Assembly: GCA_037447655.1 (NCBI GenBank)
Contig: JBBHKE010001264.1
Location: 47,758 to 111,757, forward strand
Reading direction: 5' to 3'
DNA length: 64,000 nt
Source: Zygnema cylindricum
Lineage: Eukaryota; Streptophyta; Zygnematophyceae; Zygnematales; Zygnemataceae
Shown here: positions 11,223 through 21,163 of the stretch, in pieces
How the letters are laid out: every line of letters starts with the position of its first letter
How positions within the stretch are numbered: position 1 is the first letter of the stretch
Translations under genes and position numbers: made by a program
The notes under the pieces: model-generated
What the model was told of the DNA's origin: nothing
Seen by the model: only the letters and a program-made list of their open reading frames with translations
The model's database searches: none

Positions 11223-13544
11223 CCTAAATGAGTTAATCATCTTCATAGGAATTCAGTCACTAATTTTTTTTTTGTTTCATTACTCCAATCGCAGAGTACC
11301 AGAAAGCGAGACGGTGGTGGGTAGAAAGGGTGGCGCTACTCAAAGAGATAAGGGAGAGTACTCTCACCTTATCTTGCGCGGGATTTGGAAAGAGAAGTGT
11401 GGGGGTAACGAACGCGTTACCGAGAAAGGAAGGAAAGAGTTACCATGGGTTGTCAAGGTTCACGAGGAACAGTGGACGAATTTTTCCGATTTCAAAAGGC
11501 GGGATTGAAAATGTCTACTATCATTGTGGGAAAAATGGCAAATCACATCATCGCCGATATAAAGAAAGAGGGTGCGTCTGAATTTTCCGACGAGAATTGT
11601 GAAGAGATCAAGCCAAAAACCAGTCGGCGTTGGATTCAACGCTTTTTTGAAAAGCATAACATCGTCGCCCGAGCTCAAAAGGGGAAACGGAGAAGGAGGA
11701 GTACATTGAAAGATCCGTGGCATATCACATGGGTGTACTAAAAAGAGGATTTCAATCGGGTATTCTTCATATTTCCATTCCATTTATTGCCTCTTGACAC
11801 ATTAAGTCTTGCATTTTGTTTCCCCTTTCATTGAACTTACTTGTGTTTGGTTTTCTATTGCGTTTCTCTATTTTGTTGGTGGATTATAGGTCTCTTTAAA
11901 GAGGATTTGGTAGAGAACATGGACGAGACGCATTTGATTGTAAATATGGACAACAAAAAGACATTAGGCTTTCGCAGCGACGAGGTTGTTAGATACGCGA
12001 ACGTTGGGGGCGGCGGAGAGTCCATGACATTGATGGTACGACTCACGGGGGGTGTGAACGCCCGAATAGAGGCTCCAATAATAATATTAACCAACCGCGC
12101 TTATAATTACCCGATAAAGGGCCTTCCCGACGATGTACCGGGTAAGTTTCATTAAATTATAAATCCTTCGATTTATGTTCATCTCCCTTATAATCCACTA
12201 ATTTTTACGCAATACTCTATATGAATACATGTTTTGCCCTTTCTTATTGGTTCTTAATGCTCCCTCCTCGTCCTTTTCCTCGTCATTTAATATTTATCCC
12301 TATTCCCTCCTTTTCCCTCCTTCAATAAACCCCCCTCACGTAATTCACCCCTTTTCCTTTGTTTTTTCTTTTTGTATGAGTTTGCTACCGCACCGGCCCC
12401 AAAGGATGGAATGATAAAATCGTATTCCCGCAATGGATAGAAGAGCCGAGGTCTTACCAAGGAGACCGCGAAGGGCGTGAAAAAATAATATTCCTCGACA
12501 ATTGTGGCGGTCACAACAATTCCGAGGAGTTGAACAGAGTCTTACTCGCCAAGAGGACTATACTACACTTTTTCCCTCCTTGCGCAACTCACCTTGTGCA
12601 ACCCGTTGACTCCTTCCTCATTTCGAAAATTAAGGAGGTTGGTCGCGGAAATGGGAGGATTGGAAAATGAACCGCATCGAGAAGCATGGTGGTCCCAACC
12701 GAGTGGCAAGGGTTGGTCTGGGAAGCTTGTCCGGCCCGGGAAGGCTTTTTTCCTTACGCTGGCTCGCGATTCAATTCGCGAAGTCAACGCAATGAAGGAC
12801 AAGAATGGGATGGGTTACGCACGTAAAGCTATGATTCAGTGCGGCTTGTCATTAATGGACGGGAAATGGGAGGAGAGCATGCTCACACAGGATTTATAAA
12901 TTATCATCATGAAATGGCGGTGCCATTTCGAAGGCGATGAGGTGCCAATTCCCTCCATAGTGGCACGAGATTTTGTCCGAGGCATTCAAGATGCCGACAC
13001 TCGGAGGATGAAGTTCTCGATGACACGGACACTGAATGGGAGACCGAAGATTTTGAGTCATTTCATAGAGAAGTGGTGTAGTGTGTGAAAAGAGGACAAG
13101 GTTTATAATAAAATAATAAAATAAGTGTTGATTTGTTTTAGTTTTTTATTAGTAGTTTTGGATGGTTAGTGTGGTAATTGTATTTAGCGTTTGTCAAAGA
13201 ATGTTGGGAAAATTGTATCATTGATGATTTCAATATAATCGTATCCTTATCGATTTTCAATTTTGAAGTTTGTTGATGTTACTGATGTATGGAGAAAGAC
13301 TTCGATGACTTAACGTTTGTCAAAGTTTGTCGGATAAACTGTACCCTTTATGTTTTGGATATAATCGTGTCATTCTTTGTTTTTCGTTTTGAAGTTTGTT
13401 ACTGAAAATGATGTATGGAAAATAATTTGATGACATTAGATGTTACACATGTATTCAATGTGTTTAAAGCTTCGTCGTTTACTAGTAATATTCTTGAGAT
13501 GGCGACAAATACAGTCCATTCCTAGCTCTTTTCCGGCATTCAGA

Positions 13545-13785
13545 CAGTTCTAGCGACGACACATTCTCATCGCTGAAGTGCACAAATTCGGCACAAATGT
13601 TTGCAATGTGTTTAGGGCTTCGTTGGTTACATGTGAGTTTCTACGGATGACGAAGAAAACAGTCCATTATTATGTCAGTCCCGGCTTCAGACATTTGTAG
13701 CGACCATACAGTTTCGTCGCTGAGGTGTAGAAAGTCGACACGATAATCCAGCGACGAGAACGTTTCGTCGCTGAATGGTAATTTT
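13545..13785. repeat. Further GCGACGA hairpins downstream of the transposase
   Basis: Three short inverted repeats of the same motif occur: TAGCGACGACACATTCTCATCGCT near 13553, GCGACCATACAGTTTCGTCGC near 13700 and GCGACGAGAACGTTTCGTCGC near 13751. A fourth, CATTCAGCGATG paired with GTGGCTGAATG, lies at 21178-21210 just beyond the Copia-A insertion, consistent with one element split by it. Confidence 0.65.
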
Positions 13786-13796
13786 GATGGTAAACT

Positions 13797-14991
13797 TGTT
13801 GGAATTCAAGTATTTTCTAGGTCTAGAGATTGCAAAATAAAAAGCAAAATAGTAGATATTGACAGCCTGCCTCTAACTTCTCCTCAAGTCCCCAAACTTG
13901 TCGCAGTCACTGAAGACTGGAGAAGGAGTTAGCCATGGCTGCCTGTGCTGTCTAGAAGGAGACAGACAGTTGTTTTATAGGGGGTTTTTTTTCTAAAAGG
14001 TAGTTTTGACAGGGCCAGGATTTGATCCTGGTACCTGCCACTTGTCTCAATCGCAACAGCCGGTAGTCTTAACCAGATAGTCTAAATTACATTAGATATT
14101 ACGGGGTATGATGTTTATTTAAACTGTTACAATAATACTAATTCATTTAACTAGAACTATATGCCTAGAACATAGAAACAGTTATGTAAAGTACGACGTA
14201 CGGTACTACTACGAAATAAATACCGCGCAGTTTGTTTGACGCCGGAAAGAATACCGCGCAGGTATTTATGACGGCCACGATTGAAACCCGAAATTGATCG
14301 GACGGCCGCGAAGGATGCCGAGATCGCGGCGTACGATTTTGGCGGTTTGCGATCACCGCCACATTGCGTGACACGTGGTAACACTACGTTGGATTGCGGC
14401 AACTCCGGAGATTACGGGAACAAATCCGGATATGACACGTGTCGACATTATGGCCATGTCGTACAATGGCCGTACAGAAAGTACACCGGCACCTGTACTT
14501 TTCTGTACGACACAGTAATTTGATTGGTGCCGTACTTCAGTAGATAGAGTTTTAGAGAGGGAATAGGACTTAGATAAATTTTGGATAGGCACTGCCTCTC
14601 CCAGAGAGCACCCTGTATAAATGGCAAACTTTGGGCAGCCATAACTATCAATTTACTTGACCATTTTCAGTGATTCTTTTTGCTGCGGACTCAGGGGAGT
14701 CCAGGCTACACAGGGGTGTAGTCGGTCAGAGTTTTTGTCTGCCAGGGTGGCTGTATTTCTAAGGGAAAGTCAAAGTGGGTGAATGTGTCCAAATCTCATA
14801 TTCTAACTTTGCATTCTGTAGTGGAACTGAGCACACAGAAAGTGTTATTTCACAGGGGTGAATCAATATTGGGGTTCTGACTGTCAAGGGGTCAGTCACT
14901 TGGGTTTATATTAACTTGGAGTCGGCACTATCTAGATTAGCTTCTTTTGGATCTGCATACTCTGAGGGCCAATGGAGGTCTCAGAGTTTCA
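13797..14991 (+). repeat. Copia-A LTR 1 (5')
   Basis: 1195 bp. A TATA-like TGTATAAAT lies near 14612 after a CTCTCCCAGAGAG hairpin, so transcription probably starts near 14640. It differs from LTR 3 at offsets about 188 (G5T8 versus G4T9), 368 (C versus A), 649 (C versus T) and 1113 (A versus T). On the minus strand 14013-14086 resembles a tRNA (see the separate entry). Confidence 0.9.
14013..14086 (-). other. Antisense tRNA-like module in the Copia-A LTR
   Basis: Read on the minus strand, 14031-14015 is CCAGG-ATCAAAT-CCTGG, a perfect 5-bp stem with a 7-nt loop like a tRNA T-arm. Its GGATCAAATCC is close to the Pol III B box GGTTCRANNCC. About 45 nt upstream, TAGACTATCTGGTTAAGAC resembles an A box and D-arm. 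I cannot fold a complete acceptor stem, so a working tRNA is not claimed. The same module occurs in LTRs 2 and 3 at equal offsets. Confidence 0.45.
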
Positions 14992-15006
14992 GGTTATGGG
15001 CCCACC
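14992..15006 (+). promoter_or_regulatory. Primer-binding site matching the initiator tRNA-Met anticodon arm
   Basis: GGTTATGGGCCCACC starts immediately after the LTR. From memory of the conserved plant initiator tRNA-Met, it is the exact reverse complement of the anticodon stem-loop (GGTGGGCCCATAACC), not of the tRNA 3' end. Drosophila copia and yeast Ty5 are known to prime this way from a cleaved half-tRNA. The ATG inside it (14996-14998) is in frame with gag. The same 15 bases follow the LTR at 18078, 22795 and 31489. Confidence 0.7.
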
Positions 15007-16876
15007 ATCTAGGGTGCCTATGTTCGATGGAACAGACTTCACTTATTGGGAGTTTATTATGGAGGGATTGCTTTTCGAGAAGCACTTATGGGGAATCGTT
15101 TCGGGACAAGTGAGATGTCCGCCACCTGGCTTTGGAGGAGCTTACTATGGAGATTCATCTGAGGCTGCCCAGAATATCAACCGGAGTTCAGATGCAACGG
15201 AAGGTGAAGGGAAAAATCTTTCCGTGGATGGGGAAATAGGGGAGAAGGAAAAAGGGACACCTATGGTGAGGGGAGCTAGGCTCTCAGCTATGGTACCACA
15301 TGTAGGGATTAAAACTGAAGAAAATGACAGAAAAATATGGGAATACAAAAATACTATAGCAAAACATCTCATACTTAGATATGTGTCTAAGTCGATAGCT
15401 ATCACTCTTTTAAGTCTAACCAAGTCTTCAGAGATATGGGAAGTACTAATTCAGATTTATAAGAGTGAGACTATTCAGAGGCAGCAATTAGTAAAACAGG
15501 AAATAGATGCCTATGTTTATAAAGGCGGTAGCATGATAGAGTTTTGCAATGATATTGCTGCGTTATATGTTGAGCTAGCTAGTGCGGGATATGTAGAATC
15601 TGAGGAGAGTAAGATTTATACACTACTTATGAAACTCCCTAGTGAGTACGAAGACATTATTTATCGTATGCAGGCAATGGATGGCTCCTCATGGACTTGG
15701 AGCTTTACCATGGGGATAATTCTTGTGAGGGAAAGCACTTTGGAGCTTCGTAGGGGAAAGGACAGGGTCAATGCTTTTTCAGCTGGTGGTGATTGGCGGA
15801 AGCGTGATGAGAGGAACGACGATGACGAGCGGAAGCGTGATGAGAGGAACGGTGGTGACGAGCGGAAGCGTGATGAGAGGAAGAAAGACAAAGGTAAACC
15901 TTATCGGAACTTTGGTGGAAAAAGAGGGAGAAGAAAAGACACGGGAGCTTTGAAAAAAGGGGTTTGCTTCTTTTGTAGGGAACCAGGTCATTATATGGAG
16001 GAATGCCCTTGTTTGAAAAAACTTAGAAGTTGGAATGTGGATGAGGAGGACGAAGAGGAAGAGGAGAAAGAGGATGAAGAAAAATTGGAGCTTCTTCACA
16101 TCGGTAGAATGGGGAAGAGAGAAAAGTACACAGAAATTGGACGAAGGCAACAGTGTGCTTTTGGAGGTATAAGGGAAGTAAAGAGAGAGGAGATACTTGA
16201 AGAAGTTCAAAATATTGAGGATAGTTTCATCGATATTTTGGAAACAGAAAACTGGTCGGAAAGGGAGACTTCAACGGATTCCGAGGAAAGGGGAGAATTA
16301 ATTCTAGAGGGGGTTTTAAATGATAGGGGAGAAGAGAAATATTTATTGGGAATTAAAATAGAAAGTGATAGTGGAAAGAATCCCATGGGAGACAGTGAGG
16401 GAAGTTCAGAAAATGGGGTAATTATCATGGATAAAAATATGATTACGGAAGATGTAGATCTTATGAGGAACTTAGTGGGGACTAGTGGTTTTTGGGAATA
16501 TTTGGAGGTGGATGGATTTTACATCACTACTTGGTGTGATGTCTCTTGTGAAGATGTGCCTGTAAAAGGGTTATCATCCGGGTATGTGTTGAAGGTTGGG
16601 GATGGGGCTGGTTGTTTGAATTTCAAGAGGGAAAGTGGATTTAGTGTGGATGGAAAAGGGAAGAGGTGGATAAAATCTTCGCTCGGATTTAAGAAAAATG
16701 GGATGTTAAATAAAATGTGTGAAACAATTATCATTTCAGTTCATTTAATGCACTGTTTTAAATACTTAAGTTTTATGAAAGGAAAAGGAAAAAGAAAAAA
16801 AAAAGAAAGGAAAAAGGGGAGGGGATGTTTGTTTACTTATTTGTGGAAGTTGAAAGGAAGAGAGACTAGAAAATAA
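14996..16876 (+). CDS. Copia-A Gag-like protein, copy 1, with RNase H remnant
   Basis: Open for 626 codons from the ATG in the primer-binding site; an in-frame ATG at 14972 inside the LTR would add eight residues. Order: MGPPSRVPMFDG start, UBN2-type Copia gag region (IAKHLILRYVSKSIAI, YVYKGGSMIEFCNDIAALY, LLMKLPSEYEDIIYRMQ), a three-fold KRDERN(G/D)DDER-like basic repeat near residues 265-295, and one CCHC knuckle (CFFCREPGHYMEEC). A long acidic region follows, then a garbled match to Copia RNase H (YITTWCDVSCEDVPVKG, SSGYVLKVGDGAGC) and a lysine-rich end. Protease, integrase and reverse transcriptase are missing, so mobilisation would need proteins in trans. The frame has stayed open across the fused non-gag remnant, unlike the decayed pol genes nearby. 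Confidence 0.85.
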   Translation: MGPPSRVPMFDGTDFTYWEFIMEGLLFEKHLWGIVSGQVRCPPPGFGGAYYGDSSEAAQNINRSSDATEGEGKNLSVDGEIGEKEKGTPMVRGARLSAMVPHVGIKTEENDRKIWEYKNTIAKHLILRYVSKSIAITLLSLTKSSEIWEVLIQIYKSETIQRQQLVKQEIDAYVYKGGSMIEFCNDIAALYVELASAGYVESEESKIYTLLMKLPSEYEDIIYRMQAMDGSSWTWSFTMGIILVRESTLELRRGKDRVNAFSAGGDWRKRDERNDDDERKRDERNGGDERKRDERKKDKGKPYRNFGGKRGRRKDTGALKKGVCFFCREPGHYMEECPCLKKLRSWNVDEEDEEEEEKEDEEKLELLHIGRMGKREKYTEIGRRQQCAFGGIREVKREEILEEVQNIEDSFIDILETENWSERETSTDSEERGELILEGVLNDRGEEKYLLGIKIESDSGKNPMGDSEGSSENGVIIMDKNMITEDVDLMRNLVGTSGFWEYLEVDGFYITTWCDVSCEDVPVKGLSSGYVLKVGDGAGCLNFKRESGFSVDGKGKRWIKSSLGFKKNGMLNKMCETIIISVHLMHCFKYLSFMKGKGKRKKKERKKGRGCLFTYLWKLKGRETRK

Positions 16877-16882
16877 GGGGAG

Positions 16883-18077
16883 TGTTGGAATTCAAGTATT
16901 TTCTAGGTCTAGAGATTGCAAAATAAAAAGCAAAATAGTAGATATTGACAGCCTGCCTCTAACTTCTCCTCAAGTCCCCAAACTTGTCGCAGTCACTGAA
17001 GACTGGAGAAGGAGTTAGCCATGGCTGCCTGTGCTGTCTAGAAGGAGACAGACAGTTGTTTTATAGGGGTTTTTTTTTCTAAAAGGTAGTTTTGACAGGG
17101 CCAGGATTTGATCCTGGTACCTGCCACTTGTCTCAATCGCAACAGCCGGTAGTCTTAACCAGATAGTCTAAATTACATTAGATATTACGGGGTATGATGT
17201 TTATTTAAACTGTTACAATAATACTAATTCATTTAACTAGAACTATATGCATAGAACATAGAAACAGTTATGTAAAGTACGACGTACGGTACTACTACGA
17301 AATAAATACCGCGCAGTTTGTTTGACGCCGGAAAGAATACCGCGCAGGTATTTATGACGGCCACGATTGAAACCCGAAATTGATCGGACGGCCGCGAAGG
17401 ATGCCGAGATCGCGGCGTACGATTTTGGCGGTTTGCGATCACCGCCACATTGCGTGACACGTGGTAACACTACGTTGGATTGCGGCAACTCCGGAGATTA
17501 CGGGAACAAATCCGGATATGACACGTGTCGATATTATGGCCATGTCGTACAATGGCCGTACAGAAAGTACACCGGCACCTGTACTTTTCTGTACGACACA
17601 GTAATTTGATTGGTGCCGTACTTCAGTAGATAGAGTTTTAGAGAGGGAATAGGACTTAGATAAATTTTGGATAGGCACTGCCTCTCCCAGAGAGCACCCT
17701 GTATAAATGGCAAACTTTGGGCAGCCATAACTATCAATTTACTTGACCATTTTCAGTGATTCTTTTTGCTGCGGACTCAGGGGAGTCCAAGCTACACAGG
17801 GGTGTAGTCGGTCAGAGTTTTTGTCTGCCAGGGTGGCTGTATTTCTAAGGGAAAGTCAAAGTGGGTGAATGTGTCCAAATCTCATATTCTAACTTTGCAT
17901 TCTGTAGTGGAACTGAGCACACAGAAAGTGTTATTTCACAGGGGTGAATCAATATTGGGGTTCTGACTGTCAAGGGGTCAGTCACTTGGGTTTATATTAA
18001 CTTGGAGTCGGCACTATCTAGATTAGCTTCTTTTGGATCTGCATACTCTGAGGGCCAATGGAGGTCTCAGAGTTTCA
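16883..18077 (+). repeat. Copia-A LTR 2 (middle, chimeric)
   Basis: 1195 bp. It agrees with LTR 3 against LTR 1 at offsets about 188, 368 and 649, but with LTR 1 against LTR 3 at offset 1113 (base 17996). It has one private change at offset 907 (A at 17790). This left-like-3', right-like-5' pattern is what unequal crossing-over between two LTRs produces. Confidence 0.85.
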
Positions 18078-18081
18078 GGTT

Positions 18082-19962
18082 ATGGGCCCACCATCTAGGG
18101 TGCCTATGTTCGATGGAACAGACTTCACTTATTGGGAGTTTATTATGGAGGGATTGCTTTTCGAGAAGCACTTATGGGGAATCGTTTCGGGACAAGTGAG
18201 ATGTCCGCCACCTGGCTTTGGAGGAGCTTACTATGGAGATTCATCTGAGGCTGCCCAGAATATCAACCGGAGTTCAGATGCAACGGAAGGTGAAGGGAAA
18301 AATCTTTCCGTGGATGGGGAAATAGGGGAGAAGGAAAAAGGGACACCTATGGTGAGGGGAGCTAGGCTCTCAGCTATGGTACCACATGTAGGGATTAAAA
18401 CTGAAGAAAATGACAGAAAAATATGGGAATACAAAAATACTATAGCAAAACATCTCATACTTAGATATGTGTCTAAGTCGATAGCTATCACTCTTTTAAG
18501 TCTAACCAAGTCTTCAGAGATATGGGAAGTACTAATTCAGATTTATAAGAGTGAGACTATTCAGAGGCAGCAATTAGTAAAACAGGAAATAGATGCCTAT
18601 GTTTATAAAGGCGGTAGCATGATAGAGTTTTGCAATGATATTGCTGCGTTATATGTTGAGCTAGCTAGTGCGGGATATGTAGAATCTGAGGAGAGTAAGA
18701 TTTATACACTACTTATGAAACTCCCTAGTGAGTACGAAGACATTATTTATCGTATGCAGGCAATGGATGGCTCCTCATGGACTTGGAGCTTTACCATGGG
18801 GATAATTCTTGTGAGGGAAAGCACTTTGGAGCTTCGTAGGGGAAAGGACAGGGTCAATGCTTTTTCAGCTGGTGGTGATTGGCGGAAGCGTGATGAGAGG
18901 AACGGCGATGACGAGCGGAAGCGTGATGAGAGGAACGGTGGTGACGAGCGGAAGCGTGATGAGAGGAAGAAAGACAAAGGTAAACCTTATCGGAACTTTG
19001 GTGGAAAAAGAGGGAGAAGAAAAGACACGGGAGCTTTGAAAAAAGGGGTTTGCTTCTTTTGTAGGGAACCAGGTCATTATATGGAGGAATGCCCTTGTTT
19101 GAAAAAACTTAGAAGTTGGAATGTGGATGAGGAGGACGAAGAGGAAGAGGAGAAAGAGGATGAAGAAAAATTGGAGCTTCTTCACATCGGTAGAATGGGG
19201 AAGAGAGAAAAGTACACAGAAATTGGACGAAGGCAACAGTGTGCTTTTGGAGGTATAAGGGAAGTAAAGAGAGAGGAGATACTTGAAGAAGTTCAAAATA
19301 TTGAGGATAGTTTCATCGATATTTTGGAAACAGAAAACTGGTCGAAAAGGGAGACTTCAACGGATTCCGAGGAAAGGGGAGAATTAATTCTAGAGGGGGT
19401 TTTAAATGATAGGGGAGAAGAGAAATATTTATTGGGAATTAAAATAGAAAGTGATAGTGGAAAGAATCCCATGGGAGACAGTGAGGGAAGTTCAGAAAAT
19501 GGGGTAATTATCATGGATAAAAATATGATTACGGAAGATGTAGATCTTATGAGGAACTTAGTGGGGACTAGTGGTTTTTGGGAATATTTGGAGGTGGATG
19601 GATTTTACATCACTACTTGGTGTGATGTCTCTTGTGAAGATGTGCCTGTAAAAGGGTTATCATCCGGGTATGTGTTGAAGGTTGGGGATGGGGCTGGTTG
19701 TTTGAATTTCAAGAGGGAAAGTGGATTTAGTGTGGATGGAAAAGGGAAGAGGTGGATAAAATCTTCGCTCGGATTTAAGAAAAATGGGATGTTAAATAAA
19801 ATGTGTGAAACAATTATCATTTCAGTTCATTTAATGCACTGTTTTAAATACTTAAGTTTTATGAAAGGAAAAGGAAAAAGAAAAAAAAAAGAAAGGAAAA
19901 AGGGGAGGGGATGTTTGTTTACTTATTTGTGGAAGTTGAAAGGAAGAGAGACTAGAAAATAA
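18082..19962 (+). CDS. Copia-A Gag-like protein, copy 2, with RNase H remnant
   Basis: Second copy, same length and domain order as the gag at 14996: gag region, charged repeat, CCHC knuckle and degraded RNase H tail. Two amino acid differences are visible against copy 1: Asp to Gly in the charged repeat (ERNGDDERK instead of ERNDDDERK) and Glu to Lys (NWSKRET instead of NWSERET). It begins at the ATG inside the primer-binding site at 18078-18092. Both copies remain open, consistent with recent duplication, though that does not prove expression. Confidence 0.85.
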   Translation: MGPPSRVPMFDGTDFTYWEFIMEGLLFEKHLWGIVSGQVRCPPPGFGGAYYGDSSEAAQNINRSSDATEGEGKNLSVDGEIGEKEKGTPMVRGARLSAMVPHVGIKTEENDRKIWEYKNTIAKHLILRYVSKSIAITLLSLTKSSEIWEVLIQIYKSETIQRQQLVKQEIDAYVYKGGSMIEFCNDIAALYVELASAGYVESEESKIYTLLMKLPSEYEDIIYRMQAMDGSSWTWSFTMGIILVRESTLELRRGKDRVNAFSAGGDWRKRDERNGDDERKRDERNGGDERKRDERKKDKGKPYRNFGGKRGRRKDTGALKKGVCFFCREPGHYMEECPCLKKLRSWNVDEEDEEEEEKEDEEKLELLHIGRMGKREKYTEIGRRQQCAFGGIREVKREEILEEVQNIEDSFIDILETENWSKRETSTDSEERGELILEGVLNDRGEEKYLLGIKIESDSGKNPMGDSEGSSENGVIIMDKNMITEDVDLMRNLVGTSGFWEYLEVDGFYITTWCDVSCEDVPVKGLSSGYVLKVGDGAGCLNFKRESGFSVDGKGKRWIKSSLGFKKNGMLNKMCETIIISVHLMHCFKYLSFMKGKGKRKKKERKKGRGCLFTYLWKLKGRETRK

Positions 19963-19968
19963 GGGGAG

Positions 19969-21163
19969 TGTTGGAATTCAAGTATTTTCTAGGTCTAGAG
20001 ATTGCAAAATAAAAAGCAAAATAGTAGATATTGACAGCCTGCCTCTAACTTCTCCTCAAGTCCCCAAACTTGTCGCAGTCACTGAAGACTGGAGAAGGAG
20101 TTAGCCATGGCTGCCTGTGCTGTCTAGAAGGAGACAGACAGTTGTTTTATAGGGGTTTTTTTTTCTAAAAGGTAGTTTTGACAGGGCCAGGATTTGATCC
20201 TGGTACCTGCCACTTGTCTCAATCGCAACAGCCGGTAGTCTTAACCAGATAGTCTAAATTACATTAGATATTACGGGGTATGATGTTTATTTAAACTGTT
20301 ACAATAATACTAATTCATTTAACTAGAACTATATGCATAGAACATAGAAACAGTTATGTAAAGTACGACGTACGGTACTACTACGAAATAAATACCGCGC
20401 AGTTTGTTTGACGCCGGAAAGAATACCGCGCAGGTATTTATGACGGCCACGATTGAAACCCGAAATTGATCGGACGGCCGCGAAGGATGCCGAGATCGCG
20501 GCGTACGATTTTGGCGGTTTGCGATCACCGCCACATTGCGTGACACGTGGTAACACTACGTTGGATTGCGGCAACTCCGGAGATTACGGGAACAAATCCG
20601 GATATGACACGTGTCGATATTATGGCCATGTCGTACAATGGCCGTACAGAAAGTACACCGGCACCTGTACTTTTCTGTACGACACAGTAATTTGATTGGT
20701 GCCGTACTTCAGTAGATAGAGTTTTAGAGAGGGAATAGGACTTAGATAAATTTTGGATAGGCACTGCCTCTCCCAGAGAGCACCCTGTATAAATGGCAAA
20801 CTTTGGGCAGCCATAACTATCAATTTACTTGACCATTTTCAGTGATTCTTTTTGCTGCGGACTCAGGGGAGTCCAGGCTACACAGGGGTGTAGTCGGTCA
20901 GAGTTTTTGTCTGCCAGGGTGGCTGTATTTCTAAGGGAAAGTCAAAGTGGGTGAATGTGTCCAAATCTCATATTCTAACTTTGCATTCTGTAGTGGAACT
21001 GAGCACACAGAAAGTGTTATTTCACAGGGGTGAATCAATATTGGGGTTCTGACTGTCAAGGGGTCAGTCACTTGGGTTTATTTTAACTTGGAGTCGGCAC
21101 TATCTAGATTAGCTTCTTTTGGATCTGCATACTCTGAGGGCCAATGGAGGTCTCAGAGTTTCA
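19969..21163 (+). repeat. Copia-A LTR 3 (3')
   Basis: 1195 bp ending TCTCAGAGTTTCA at 21163, followed by AAACT, the same 5 bp that precedes LTR 1. It carries the private base T at 21082 (offset 1113), where LTRs 1 and 2 have A. Confidence 0.9.

Larger units (their letters stand above)
8109..13081 (+). pseudogene. DDE_1 (pogo/Tigger/CENP-B-like) transposase, spliced and frameshifted
   Basis: Exon 1 (about 8109-8490) ends LIPRTVKMFPQHF and joins, phase-correct across a 2.8-kb intron, to exon 2 at 11295 (YQKARRWWVERVALLKEI). Exon 2 contains an HTH_CENPB-like block (SRRWIQRFFEKHNIVAR) and ends at 11759 (YHMGVLKRGFQSG). Exon 3 (11890-12141) has the first catalytic aspartate in NMDETHLIVNMDNKKTLGF. 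Exon 4 (from 12381) has the second in FLDNCGGHN and the likely third in THLVQPVDSFL, giving a DDD-type triad. A C-terminal block (GKLVRPGKAFFLTLA, ARKAM) leads to an acidic tail ending at the stop 13079-13081. Exon 2 has several frameshifts (for example near 11690), and exon 4 has shifts near 12630-12680 and after 12890. The protein cannot be made as it stands. Length and motif order otherwise fit the family. Confidence 0.8.
13797..21163 (+). mobile_element. Copia-A: tandem dimer LTR-internal-LTR-internal-LTR, non-autonomous
   Basis: Three LTRs of 1195 bp (13797-14991, 16883-18077, 19969-21163), each starting TGTTGGAATTCAAG and ending GAGTTTCA, enclose two internal regions of 1891 bp. The whole block is flanked by one perfect 5-bp duplication, AAACT (13792-13796 and 21164-21168). 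No AAACT copy flanks the middle LTR, so this is one insertion event converted to a dimer, not two insertions. The copies differ at only a handful of positions, so the dimer is young compared with Copia-B and Copia-C. Each internal region has a PBS-like sequence after the LTR, one Gag-like ORF and a purine tract (AAAATAAGGGGAG) before the next LTR. Integrase and reverse transcriptase are absent. Confidence 0.9.

Noticed and set aside
16519-19820. Long minus-strand frames opposite the Copia-A gag genes
   Set aside because: They mirror the acidic and purine-rich gag codons, giving Phe/Ser/Pro-rich shadow translations.
13797-21163. CRISPR-like array or satellite
   Set aside because: The 3-kb periodicity is fully explained by LTR-internal-LTR units, and no short direct repeats with unique spacers exist anywhere in the window.
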